From assembly GCA_028532985.1 (NCBI GenBank), contig JANCIK010000010.1, positions 3,100,001 through 3,164,000 of the forward strand: 64,000 nt of DNA, given 5' to 3'. Below are positions 49,326-60,638 of the stretch, piece after piece (the stretch's first letter is position 1; each line of letters starts with the position of its first letter). Source of the DNA: Stropharia rugosoannulata. Taxonomy: Eukaryota; Basidiomycota; Agaricomycetes; Agaricales; Strophariaceae. Under the pieces are notes generated by a model that worked only from the letters and a program-made list of their open reading frames with translations, did not search any database and was not told the origin of the DNA. The position numbers and the translations under genes were made by a program.

Positions 49326-52300
49326 GTGAGCACTGAGTACACTGCTGCAGCTTGGTGAAACTGGGGCTCCACGCGCCCCAGCTGCGTGTGCACCGAGTAC
49401 TCGAAGCAGAACACTCAAAACTTGTGATATTGCTTCGCAATATTGTCTGCACTGAGTACATTGCTCCAGCTTCGTGAAACTGGGGCGCGTGGAGCCCCAG
49501 CTGCGAGTGCACCGAGTACTCGAAGCAGAACAGTCAAAACTTGTGATCTTGCTTCGCAATATTGTCTGCACTGAGTACACTGCTCCAGCTTCGTGAAATT
49601 GGGGCGCGTGGAGCCCCAGCTTCGCAATATTGTCTGCACTGAGTACACTGCTCCAGCTTCGTGAAATTGGGGCGCGTGGAGCCCCAGCTGCGAGTGCACC
49701 AAGTACTCGAAGCAGAACACTCAAAACTTGTGATCTTGCATCGCAATATTGTCAGCACTGAGTACATTGCTCCAGCATTGTGAAACTGGGGCTCCACGCG
49801 CCCCAGCTGTGTGTGCACCAAGTACTCGAAGCAGAACACTCAAAACTTGTGATCTTGCATCGCAATATTGTCAGCACTGAGTACATTGCTCCAGCATCGT
49901 GAAACTGGGGCTCCACGCGCCCCAGCTGCGAGTTCACCAAGTACTCGAAGCAGAACAGTCAAAACTTGTGAACTTGCTTCGCAATATTGTCAGCACTGAG
50001 TACATTGCACCAGCATCGTGAAACTGGGGCTCCACGCGCCCCAGCTGTGTGTGCACCGAGTACTCGAAGCAGAACACTCAAAACTTGTGATCTTGCTTCG
50101 GAATATTGTCAGCACTGAGTACACTGCTCCAGCTTCGTGAAATTGGGGCGCGTGGAGCCCCAGCTGTGTGTGCACCAAGTACTCGAAGCAGAACAGTCAA
50201 AACTTGTGATCTTGCTTCGCAATATTGTCAGTACTGAGTACACTGCTCCAGCATCGTGAAATTGGGGCTCCACGCGCCCCAGCTGTGTGTGCACCAAGTA
50301 CTCGAAGCAGAACACTCAAAACTTGTGATCTTGCTTCGCAATATTGTCTGCACTGAGTACACTGCTCCAGCTTCGTGAAATTGGGGCGCGTGGAGCCCCA
50401 GCTGCGAGTGCACCAAGTACTCGAAGCAGAACAGTCAAAACTTGTGATCTTGCTTCGCAATATTGTCAGTACTGAGTACACTGCTCCAGCTTCGTGAAAT
50501 TGGGGCTCCACGCGCCCCAGCTGTGTGTGCACCAAGTACTCGAAGCAGAACACTCAAAACTTGAGATCTTGCTTCGCAATATTGTCAGTACTGAGTACAC
50601 TGCTCCAGCATTGTGAAATTGGGGCTCCACGCGCCCCAGCTGCGAGTGCACCAAGTACTCGAAGCAGAACACTCAAAACTTGTGATCTTGCATCGCAATA
50701 TTGTCAGCACTGAGTACATTGCTCCAGCATCGTGAAACTGGGGCTCCACGCGCCCCAGCTGCGAGTTCACCAAGTACTCGAAGCAGAACAGTCAAAACTT
50801 GTGAACTTGCTTCGCAATATTGTCAGCACTGAGTACATTGCACCAGCATCGTGAAACTGGGGCTCCACGCGCCCCAGCTGTGTGTGCACCGAGTACTCGA
50901 AGCAGAACACTCAAAACTTGTGATCTTGCTTCGGAATATTGTCAGCACTGAGTACACTGCTCCAGCTTCGTGAAATTGGGGCGCGTGGAGCCCCAGCTGT
51001 GTGTGCACCAAGTACTCGAAGCAGAACAGTCAAAACTTGTGATCTTGCTTCGCAATATTGTCAGTACTGAGTACACTGCTCCAGCTTCGTGAAATTGGGG
51101 CTCCACGCGCCCCAGCTGTGTGTGCACCAAGTACTCGAAGCAGAACACTCAAAACTTGTGATCTTGCTTCGCAATATTGTCTGCACTGAGTACACTGCTC
51201 CAGCTTCGTGAAATTGGGGCGCGTGGAGCCCCAGCTGCGAGTGCACCAAGTACTCGAAGCAGAACAGTCAAAACTTGTGATCTTGCTTCGCAATATTGTA
51301 TGCACTGAGTACACTGCTCCAGCTTCGTGAAATTGGGGCGCGTGGAGCCCCAGCTGCGAGTGCACCAAGTACTCGAAGCAGAACAGTCAAAACTTGTGAA
51401 CTTGCTTCGCAATATTGTCAGCACTGAGTACATTGCACCAGCATCGTGAAATTGGGGCGCGTGGAGCCCCAGCTGCGAGTGCACCAAGTACTCGAAGCAG
51501 AACACTCAAAACTTGTGATCTTGCTTCGCAATATTGTATGCACTGAGTACACTGCTCCAGCTTCGTGAAATTGGGGCGCGTGGAGCCCCAGCTGCGAGTG
51601 CACCAAGTACTCGAAGCAGAACAGTCAAAACTTGTGAACTTGCTTCGCAATATTGTATGCACTGAGTACACTGCTCCAGCTTCGTGAAATTGGGGCGCGT
51701 GGAGCCCCAGCTGCGAGTGCACCAAGTACTCGAAGCAGAACAGTCAAAACTTGTGAACTTGCTTCGCAATATTGTCAGCACTGAGTACATTGCACCAGCA
51801 TCGTGAAATTGGGGCGCGTGGAGCCCCAGCTGCGAGTGCACCAAGTACTCGAAGCAGAACACTCAAAACTTGTGATCTTGCTTCGCAATATTGTATGCAC
51901 TGAGTACACTGCTCCAGCTTCGTGAAATTGGGGCGCGTGGAGCCCCAGCTGCGAGTGCACCAAGTACTCGAAGCAGAACACTCAAAACTTGTGATCTTGC
52001 TTCGCAATATTGTATGCACTGAGTACACTGCTCCAGCTTCGTGAAATTGGGGCGCGTGGAGCCCCAGCTGCGAGTGCACCAAGTACTCGAAGCAGAACAG
52101 TCAAAACTTGTGAACTTGCTTCGCAATATTGTCAGCACTGAGTACATTGCACCAGCATCGTGAAATTGGGGCGCGTGGAGCCCCAGCTGCGAGTGCACCA
52201 AGTACTCGAAGCAGAACACTCAAAACTTGTGATCTTGCTTCGCAATATTGTATGCACTGAGTACACTGCTCCAGCTTCGTGAAATTGGGGCGCGTGGAGC

Positions 52301-55300
52301 CCCAGCTGCGAGTGCACCAAGTACTCGAAGCAGAACACTCAAAACTTGTGATCTTGCTTCGCAATATTGTATGCACTGAGTACACTGCTCCAGCTTCGTG
52401 AAATTGGGGCGCGTGGAGCCCCAGCTGCGAGTGCACCAAGTACTCGAAGCAGAACAGTCAAAACTTGTGAACTTGCTTCGCAATATTGTCAGCACTGAGT
52501 ACATTGCACCAGCATCGTGAAATTGGGGCGCGTGGAGCCCCAGCTGCGAGTGCACCAAGTACTCGAAGCAGAACACTCAAAACTTGTGATCTTGCTTCGC
52601 AATATTGTATGCACTGAGTACACTGCTCCAGCTTCGTGAAATTGGGGCGCGTGGAGCCCCAGCTGCGAGTGCACCAAGTACTCGAAGCAGAACAGTCAAA
52701 ACTTGTGAACTTGCTTCGCAATATTGTCAGCACTGAGTACATTGCACCAGCATCGTGAAATTGGGGCGCGTGGAGCCCCAGCTGCGAGTGCACCAAGTAC
52801 TCGAAGCAGAACACTCAAAACTTGTGATCTTGCTTCGCAATATTGTATGCACTGAGTACACTGCTCCAGCTTCGTGAAATTGGGGCGCGTGGAGCCCCAG
52901 CTGCGAGTGCACCAAGTACTCGAAGCAGAACACTCAAAACTTGTGATCTTGCTTCGCAATATTGTATGCACTGAGTACACTGCTCCAGCTTCGTGAAATT
53001 GGGGCGCGTGGAGCCCCAGCTGCGAGTGCACCAAGTACTCGAAGCAGAACAGTCAAAACTTGTGAACTTGCTTCGCAATATTGTCAGCACTGAGTACATT
53101 GCACCAGCATCGTGAAACTGGGGCTCCACGCGCCCCAGCTGTGTGTGCACCGAGTACTCGAAGCAGAACACTCAAAACTTGTGATCTTGCATCGCAATAT
53201 TGTCAGCACTGAGTACATTGCTCCAGCATCGTGAAACTGGGGCTCCACGCGCCCCAGCTGCGAGTTCACCAAGTACTCGAAGCAGAACAGTCAAAACTTG
53301 TGAACTTGCTTCGCAATATTGTCAGTACTGAGTACACTGCTCCAGCTTCGTGAAATTGGGGCTCCACGCGCCCCAGCTGTGTGTGCACCAAGTACTCGAA
53401 GCAGAACAGTCAAAACTTGTGATCTTGCTTCGCAATATTGTCTGCACTGAGTACATTGCTCCAGCTTCGTGAAACTGGGGCGCGTGGAGCCCCAGCTGCG
53501 AGTGCACCGAGTACTCGAAGCAGAACAGTCAAAACTTGTGAACTTGCTTCGCAATATTGTCAGTACTGAGTACACTGCTCCAGCTTCGTGAAATTGGGGC
53601 TCCACGCGCCCCAGCTGTGTGTGCACCAAGTACTCGAAGCAGAACAGTCAAAACTTGTGATCTTGCTTCGCAATATTGTCTGCACTGAGTACACTGCTCC
53701 AGCTTCGTGAAATTGGGGCGCGTGGAGCCCCAGCTGTGTGTGCACCAAGTACTCGAAGCAGAACAGTCAAAACTTGTGATCTTGCTTCGCAATATTGTCA
53801 GTACTGAGTATACTGCTCCAGCATCGTGAAATTGGGGCTCCACGCGCCCCAGCTGTGTGTGCACCAAGTACTCGAAGCAGAACAGTCAAAACTTGTGATC
53901 TTGCTTCGCAATATTGTCTGCACTGAGTACATTGCTCCAGCTTCGTGAAACTGGGGCGCGTGGAGCCCCAGCTGCGAGTGCACCGAGTACTCGAAGCAGA
54001 ACAGTCAAAACTTGTGATCTTGCTTCGCAATATTGTCTGCACTGAGTACATTGCTCCAGCTTCGTGAAACTGGGGCGCGTGGAGCCCCAGCTGCGAGTGC
54101 ACCGAGTACTCGAAGCAGAACAGTCAAAACTTGTGATCTTGCTTCGCAATATTGTCAGTACTGAGTACACTGCTCCAGCTTCGTGAAATTGGGGCGCGTG
54201 GAGCCCCAGCTGTGTGTGCACCGAGTACTCGAAGCAGAACACTCAAAACTTGAGATCTTGCTTCGCAATATTGTCAGTACTGAGTACACTGCTCCAGCAT
54301 CGTGAAATTGGGGCTCCACGCGCCCCAGCTGCGAGTGCACCAAGTACTCGAAGCAGAACACTCAAAACTTGTGATCTTGCATCGCAATATTGTCAGCACT
54401 GAGTACACTGCTCCAGCTTCGTGAAATTGGGGCGCGTGGAGCCCCAGCTGTGTGTGCACCAAGTACTCGAAGCAGAACAGTCAAAACTTGTGATCTTGCT
54501 TCGCAATATTGTCAGTACTGAGTACACTGCTCCAGCATCGTGAAATTGGGGCTCCACGCGCCCCAGCTGTGTGTGCACCAAGTACTCGAAGCAGAACACT
54601 CAAAACTTGTGATCTTGCTTCGCAATATTGTCTGCACTGAGTACACTGCTCCAGCTTCGTGAAATTGGGGCGCGTGGAGCCCCAGCTGCGAGTGCACCAA
54701 GTACTCGAAGCAGAACAGTCAAAACTTGTGAACTTGCTTCGCAATATTGTCAGTACTGAGTACACTGCTCCAGCTTCGTGAAATTGGGGCTCCACGCGCC
54801 CCAGCTGTGTGTGCACCAAGTACTCGAAGCAGAACAGTCAAAACTTGTGATCTTGCTTCGCAATATTGTCTGCACTGAGTACACTGCTCCAGCTTCGTGA
54901 AATTGGGGCGCGTGGAGCCCCAGCTGTGTGTGCACCAAGTACTCGAAGCAGAACACTCAAAACTTGAGATCTTGCTTCGCAATATTGTCAGTACTGAGTA
55001 CACTGCTCCAGCTTCGTGAAATTGGGGCTCCACGCGCCCCAGCTGTGTGTGCACCGAGTACTCGAAGCAGAACACTCAAAACTTGTGATCTTGCTTCGCA
55101 ATATTGTCAGTACTGAGTACACTGCTCCAGCTTCGTGAAATTGGGGCGCGTGGAGCCCCAGCTGCGAGTGCACCAAGTACTCGAAGCAGAACAGTCAAAA
55201 CTTGTGAACTTGCTTCGCAATATTGTCAGTACTGAGTACACTGCTCCAGCTTCGTGAAATTGGGGCTCCACGCGCCCCAGCTGTGTGTGCACCAAGTACT

Positions 55301-55477
55301 CGAAGCAGAACAGTCAAAACTTGTGATCTTGCTTCGCAATATTGTCTGCACTGAGTACACTGCTCCAGCTTCGTGAAATTGGGGCGCGTGGAGCCCCAGC
55401 TGCGAGTGCACCAAGTACTCGAAGCAGAACAGTCAAAACTTGTGATCTTGCTTCGCAATATTGTCAGTACTGAGTAC
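49326..55477. repeat. 119-bp satellite array, ~51 monomers
   Basis: A tandem repeat with a 119-bp period fills about 6.15 kb. Each monomer contains GCACTGAGTACACTGCTCCA, a G/C hairpin, AGTACTCGAAGCAGAACA and CTTGCTTCGCAATATTGT. Monomers differ by a few diagnostic substitutions (CACTC/CAGTC, CGAGTG/TGTGTG, TCTGC/TCAGC/TATGC/TCAGT). The hairpin core is GGGGCGCGTGGAGCCCC in some units and its reverse complement in others. One unit near 49616 has lost about 60 bp. The right end is cut within a monomer by the second Gypsy element. Short open frames along the array arise from the repeat and are not genes. Confidence 0.97.
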
Positions 55478-56186
55478 TGTAAGGGGCGGAAAATGGCCAC
55501 GTACCAGGATCATCGGAAAATAGAACAAGCGAGCGCAGACACATGGGCAACGCTATGAAACGGCGCCAGGGACCGAACACCGTAGGCCGGCGAGGCAGAA
55601 ACAGCCATCGAGCATAGAAATGACTAAGCTCTAAAAGGCATTAGCACACGCAACCCATAACAGGAAATACGCTCAAATAACACTAGGCGGTAACGGCAAT
55701 GTTAGCGCAGCATAAGCGACGTCAACAGAACGACGACCGGGCGCGGCGGTATGCACTCAGGCACGCAAACACGATCAAACGACGGCTGCAACAGGGTGTG
55801 AGCAGTGGCTAACGCAAACTCAGGCACGCAAACACGATCAAACGACAGCTGCGGAGAAATATTAGCAGAAAATTTACAAAGCTAGAACACGGCCTCGAGG
55901 CTATAGAACGTACCAGAACAGGGGGGAGGGACACGTAGACAAAATAGATAATTATAGACTAGACAAACATGTAGTATATAAGGAACCAAAGAACGGAATG
56001 AGAGGGCAGCAAGAAGCTCCCCAGTTTTTCCCCCATAACTAGTTAAAGGCTCACGAAGAGTCGTTCCACCACATCTTAATTCAGTCACTACATACAAACA
56101 AGAGCGCTCTACGGCTTTATTTTCCTTAAGACCCCTCTTTGGCAATCACACCACTTGCCACTCGCAAACGAAACTTACATCTTTCA
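55478..56186 (+). repeat. Inferred 5' LTR of element 2
   Basis: Bounded by the satellite break (TGTAAGGGG start) and the primer-binding site (ends TTTCA). A TATATAAG box lies at 55975-55982. A ~29-bp direct repeat (ACTCAGGCACGCAAACACG...) occurs at 55755 and 55818. The partner LTR is outside the window, so the boundaries are inferred. Confidence 0.7.
55975..55982 (+). promoter_or_regulatory. TATA box in LTR of element 2
   Basis: TATATAAG about 210 bp before the LTR end; likely promoter of the element. Confidence 0.5.
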
Positions 56187-56189
56187 ACT

Positions 56190-56208
56190 TGGAGCCCACC
56201 GCGAGGGG
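56190..56208 (+). other. Primer-binding site of element 2
   Basis: TGGAGCCCACCGCGAGGGG, the same 19 bases as in element 1 (8854-8872), three bases after the LTR end. Confidence 0.8.
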
Positions 56209-56445
56209 GGGTTTCAAAGGATAAAATAGGAAGCCACGGAGCAGCACGAAGACCAGCCCCTTGAATTTGGACCACTTCCGTACACACCGCAGTACTATCC
56301 ACGGCCTCAATTTAACGCACGGACACCCACATCATACACTTCGTCAGAAGACGAATCCGAGTACCAGCAGCCACAATTCCGCCCCGTTATCTGGACAGCT
56401 GAAGAAACTTTACGGATACAACTTGCAGCAAAACAACAACGCGCT

Positions 56446-58632
56446 ATGGCGAACCCAGCTACACCGGTTATGCCCGGGCGAAATCACCATTCTGCACCCA
56501 AATTTGACGGAACACCAACACTTTTAGGGCAGTTCTTCGACGAAGTAGAGCAACTAGCAGAGCCCTGTTTGTTAACCGATAAACAAAAGATTGAATGGAG
56601 TATCAGATATGCACCACTAGACGACACAGAGCTATGGAGAGTTGCAGGCAACAAGGGACTCGACTGGAACACATTTAAGACGGAAATATATGCACTGTAC
56701 CCTGGATCAACAGGAGATCGGAAATATTCAGTAGCTAACATAGAATTGCTTACCGAAAAACAAGCCGGGTCGCCCATGGAGACATCCCTTCAATTCGGAA
56801 AATACTATAGAGAGTTCTGCAAGATTGCGCACTTTCTCAAGGAAAAGGGACGTCTCACAGACAGAGAAATTAGTTCACACTTCCTCCAAGGATTTGACTA
56901 TACCTTTCGCAATAAAGTGCGAGCGCAGCTCAGAGCAGAGAACCCCACTCACCACACAGACGACCCGTTCAAATTGGATCAGATAACATCGGCTGCTCTC
57001 TTTGTACTCTCGTGCAATAAAGGCGATACAGTCCAAGTGGCACTGCCTAAGGAAGACAATGCTATAGTCAAACGAGAGCACTACGACCTGTCAGAATTAA
57101 GGCAATTCGCAGAACCTATGGCCAGCAAATTTAACATGAACATGTTAGCCCATGAAGTAGCGAAGCTCATGAGCCAAAATATGCAGCATAACGGCAACAC
57201 AGTTCCCCAATACAACGGGGGAGGCGGATCATACAATTCGCCGGGAAGTACTAGTCAGGCCCAGTTCCAACAACAATACAGGCCGAGAAACTTCAACTGC
57301 CTATTCTGCGGTGATACGGGACATTACATGAATGTATGCCAGGTGGCAATGGAATATATAAGGAACAAGCGTTGCATGAGGAATCTCGAAGGACAGATAA
57401 TTCTGCCAAATGGAGAGCGTGTTAGTCCGCGGACGCACTTTGGGACAAACATCAAGGAAAGGATCGATAATTGGCATACAGCGAACACACAAAACAAGGT
57501 GTCGTCCAATCTAGTGAGCATAAACGAAGAGAACACTAGGGGTGCCACCACGGATAATGCACCTAAATCGCAGTTTGTATGGATAGAGGCAGAAGGAGAC
57601 GATGAAGACCCACAACCCGCGACAATGGCCGATTTGGAGGACCTGGAACTAATGGAATCACTGCTCAATAGCACACAGAAAAAGGTGGACGAAGCCCGAA
57701 GGAAGGTAAGTGCAGGAAACACAGGAGGACCTACCACGCGAAGTGCAGCACGAAGAAACGAGAACAATGAAAGGAAAGACAAACTTCACGAGACAGGGCA
57801 GAGCACACACATACGTCCGAATATGGCAGCCGCGGACTTAGGGAGAAGCACCGGCAGAACGGGAGAACGGGAAGATCATACAAGCCACACAAGCAACGCA
57901 TACACTCCGCAGTATAGATATGTGACACCTGTAGAAGACACGGCGGTAATAGAAAGGGTAACCCGTACTGCAATGAATGTGAGTATGCAGTTAACCATGC
58001 ATGAGCTCCTTGCCATATCACCAGACGTCCGTAAAGCCCTGAAGGAGCAAATATCCACCAAGAAGGTAGCTGTCAATAGTGCACAAGTGGTTAGTAACGA
58101 CATCAACAAGCACAAAGAAGGTTCGACTGTAGAAACCCTGATGGCAGCACTACCCGAGAGAGCGGATGGGATGATTGTGTCCAATCACTCAGAAAAGCTT
58201 CGGGCAATAGATGTTTTACTCAACGGAACAATCACGGCTGAAGCTATACTAGACGAAGGATCGCAGATCATAGGACTAAACAAGAACACATGGGAGAAAC
58301 TCGGGCTCGCAGTAAGGTCGGACCACCTTGTACGGATGGAATCTGCGAATAGTTCACAGAACACATCGATGGGACTCTTACAGAACCTCAAGCTAACGAT
58401 TGGAGGATATGACTTCTTTATGCAAGTACAAGTAATAGAGGACGCGGCATACGAAATGTTGCTTGGGCTACCATTCCATGTACTTACCTGTTTAGGTACT
58501 CAATTTTTCGAGGATGGATCGTCACACATCACCTTGACAGATCCAAATACCGGGGCAATCATCAAGATGCCAACTAGGGAACGGAACAAGCAACTGTGCG
58601 TGCACGAATCGCACCTGGTGTCGGGTTTTTAG
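56446..58632 (+). CDS. Element 2 gag-protease (728 aa), intact
   Basis: One open frame from ATG 56446 (MANPATPVMPGRNHHSAPKF) to the TAG at 58630-58632. The first ~200 residues form a capsid-like Gag (KFDGTPTLLGQFFDEVEQLA). A CCHC zinc knuckle CLFCGDTGHYMNVC lies near residue 285. A retropepsin domain near residues 600-680 has LDEGSQIIGL and EMLLGLPF. The active-site triplet is D-E-G rather than D-T/S-G. Gag packages the RNA and the protease processes the polyprotein. The stop is directly preceded by GGGTTTT, a canonical -1 frameshift heptamer leading into pol. Alternative upstream starts are possible. Confidence 0.92.
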   Translation: MANPATPVMPGRNHHSAPKFDGTPTLLGQFFDEVEQLAEPCLLTDKQKIEWSIRYAPLDDTELWRVAGNKGLDWNTFKTEIYALYPGSTGDRKYSVANIELLTEKQAGSPMETSLQFGKYYREFCKIAHFLKEKGRLTDREISSHFLQGFDYTFRNKVRAQLRAENPTHHTDDPFKLDQITSAALFVLSCNKGDTVQVALPKEDNAIVKREHYDLSELRQFAEPMASKFNMNMLAHEVAKLMSQNMQHNGNTVPQYNGGGGSYNSPGSTSQAQFQQQYRPRNFNCLFCGDTGHYMNVCQVAMEYIRNKRCMRNLEGQIILPNGERVSPRTHFGTNIKERIDNWHTANTQNKVSSNLVSINEENTRGATTDNAPKSQFVWIEAEGDDEDPQPATMADLEDLELMESLLNSTQKKVDEARRKVSAGNTGGPTTRSAARRNENNERKDKLHETGQSTHIRPNMAAADLGRSTGRTGEREDHTSHTSNAYTPQYRYVTPVEDTAVIERVTRTAMNVSMQLTMHELLAISPDVRKALKEQISTKKVAVNSAQVVSNDINKHKEGSTVETLMAALPERADGMIVSNHSEKLRAIDVLLNGTITAEAILDEGSQIIGLNKNTWEKLGLAVRSDHLVRMESANSSQNTSMGLLQNLKLTIGGYDFFMQVQVIEDAAYEMLLGLPFHVLTCLGTQFFEDGSSHITLTDPNTGAIIKMPTRERNKQLCVHESHLVSGF
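58623..58629 (+). promoter_or_regulatory. -1 ribosomal frameshift heptamer (GGGTTTT)
   Basis: Read in the gag frame as G GGT TTT, this fits X XXY YYZ exactly and is followed at once by the TAG stop. The pol frame is open in the -1 register here (GGG TTT TTA GGG). This is the expected way to make Gag-Pol. Confidence 0.75.
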
Positions 58633-59516
58633 GGATCGATGATCCGTCAGACAAACGGGGAGATAGTCAATTGCTTAATACACAGAAACATACCGAGACA
58701 CACATGTTAAATAGCTCACATCTGCAATACAACACTTCCTACCCGTATATTGGAGAGAATCACAATGACAAAGAGACGAAAAACACAGTAATCAACCAAG
58801 AAACACATGCATACAAGAAAGTCGAGAACCGTACAAAACCCGTAGCAACAACGCTACCAGAAGAATTTCGAATAGTTAGAAGGATACCAAGTGATCCACT
58901 AGAAGACATGCCAAAGTTACCAATAAATCCGCCGAAGTTTGCCCCAGGACAGAGATATACACAAGAACGCATGGAGAATATGAAGGTAAACGCAAATAAA
59001 TTCCTATGGCCAGAAGAAGAAAAGCTAGTTCACTTCATGATATTAAGCCATGAAACCGCGTTCGCATGGGATGAGTCAGAAAAAGGGAGATTCAGCGACG
59101 AATATTTTGACCCGGTGGTTATACCAACTATAGAGCATATACCGTGGGTACTTCGCAACATACCTATTCCACCCGGTGAAGGACCTTGTTTGGGTCTGGT
59201 CAAGTGCTCAGTGATGGCCCGTTTGTATGTCCTGCTAGAAATGATCTAACACAACACAACCAACAACCACAACAAAAACACACAACCAATCTCAAACAAA
59301 TGCTTCTTTAATGCGAAGTCGGGGGTCTATGTACAAAAGAAAGACACAGTTGTCTTTTATAATATAAGCCGGGTAAACGTTTTCTTAACACAAAGACTCA
59401 GCCCGAGGGGCGTGGTGGTGTGGTGTGATAAGTGTAGTTTGTGTGCGTATGACGCGAGGTGCTCGAATGAGACTTAGTCTGACACGACGATCAGAAAGAG
59501 AACTGAAAACTGTTTA

Positions 59517-59675
59517 ACCGCTCCAGGTATGTGCGCGACGACACTGCCTGCAAAATAACCGCTCCAGGTATACACGTAGTGTTGCCTGCAAAATGACCGC
59601 TCCAGGTATGTGCGCGACGACACTGCCTGCAAAATTAAACCGCTCCAGGTATACGTTAAACGTTGCCTGCAAAAC
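59517..59675. repeat. Four ~40-bp tandem units inside the insertion
   Basis: Each unit starts ACCGCTCCAGGTAT and ends GCCTGCAAAA. Units 1 and 3 share GTGCGCGACGACACT; units 2 and 4 share a different middle, so the array alternates A-B-A-B. Confidence 0.85.
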
Positions 59676-60602
59676 TGCTTCCAGACTCAAGACTTAGTCA
59701 AGTAATCCGTCAAAAGCTTTGAACTCTCTCTAAACTCGCAGTGAGGACTTTAAACCGTATATATTCACTCTAGGTAAATCTACTCGGGGGAACCTGCTAT
59801 TCTACGTTACATGCTGGGGTATTTATACGTTTCTGGGAGACGGGTTTTCGTAGGCGCCCGGAGGTGTTCTCTACTAAAACCTCGCACCCGATTGGTTTGT
59901 AGGTCCATACGGTTCTGCCCGTTTAATTACATTTTAGTCGTTCTAGATGGGTGGAGTAGAAATTTGAAATAACTGAAAAAGGATAGATTCTGAAGGCTTG
60001 TCAGGAACGAGCCTATTTTTAGAACGGTTAAACCGTCTTTTGGTGCCTGGGCGTCTGTCTGCCTCCTGAGTACAGTCAGTTTTACTACGCCTTGGCTTTT
60101 TGGAATGTAAGCCGGGACAGAGTTACCCCACTGGTGAGTCATCTCGCCTCCGACTGTACCCGCTTTTCAGGGTCTATCAGGCTCCTGCCAAATAGCCCGC
60201 TATATTCCCTCTGTATGGCCAGTACGAGGCCTCGCTAATTAGCCCGGTTTATTGACCTTTGCTAATTAACCCGGTATAACGTTCAGTCAAACGGCCCGGT
60301 ATAACGACTAAGTCATTTAGCCCGGTATAATGCCTAAGTCAAATAGCCCGGTATAATTACTCAAGTTAAATAACCCGGCATAATGATTTGCTTTTCCTAA
60401 TCTCTCGTTTTCGATGACTGGTTTTTAGAAGACTGACCCGCTATAAGTCTCTAGTCGAGTTTCGTCGTTATGGTTGGTGTCATTTAACCCGGTATAATTT
60501 AACCCGGTATAATGCCTCTGCCTTTGCGCTCCGTTTAACCCGCTTATCTGACTTCCTCGAAACTGAAGACATTACTAAGTGTATTTCTTGGGCAGTAACT
60601 TT

Positions 60603-60638
60603 GCATTTAGCCCGGTATAATTATACCGGGTTAAATGC
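60603..60638. repeat. 36-bp palindrome of two RCCCGGTATAA motifs
   Basis: Two 18-bp arms (GCATTTAGCCCGGTATAA and its complement) meet with one mismatch and no spacer. Confidence 0.85.

Noticed and set aside
49326..55477. CRISPR-like array
   Set aside because: There are no unique spacers between repeats, the repeat unit is 119 bp, and the context is eukaryotic.
49252..55500. Many overlapping open frames of 60-118 codons in the satellite
   Set aside because: They recur every 357 bp because three 119-bp monomers make a multiple of three; they are by-products of the repeat and have no start or termination logic of their own.
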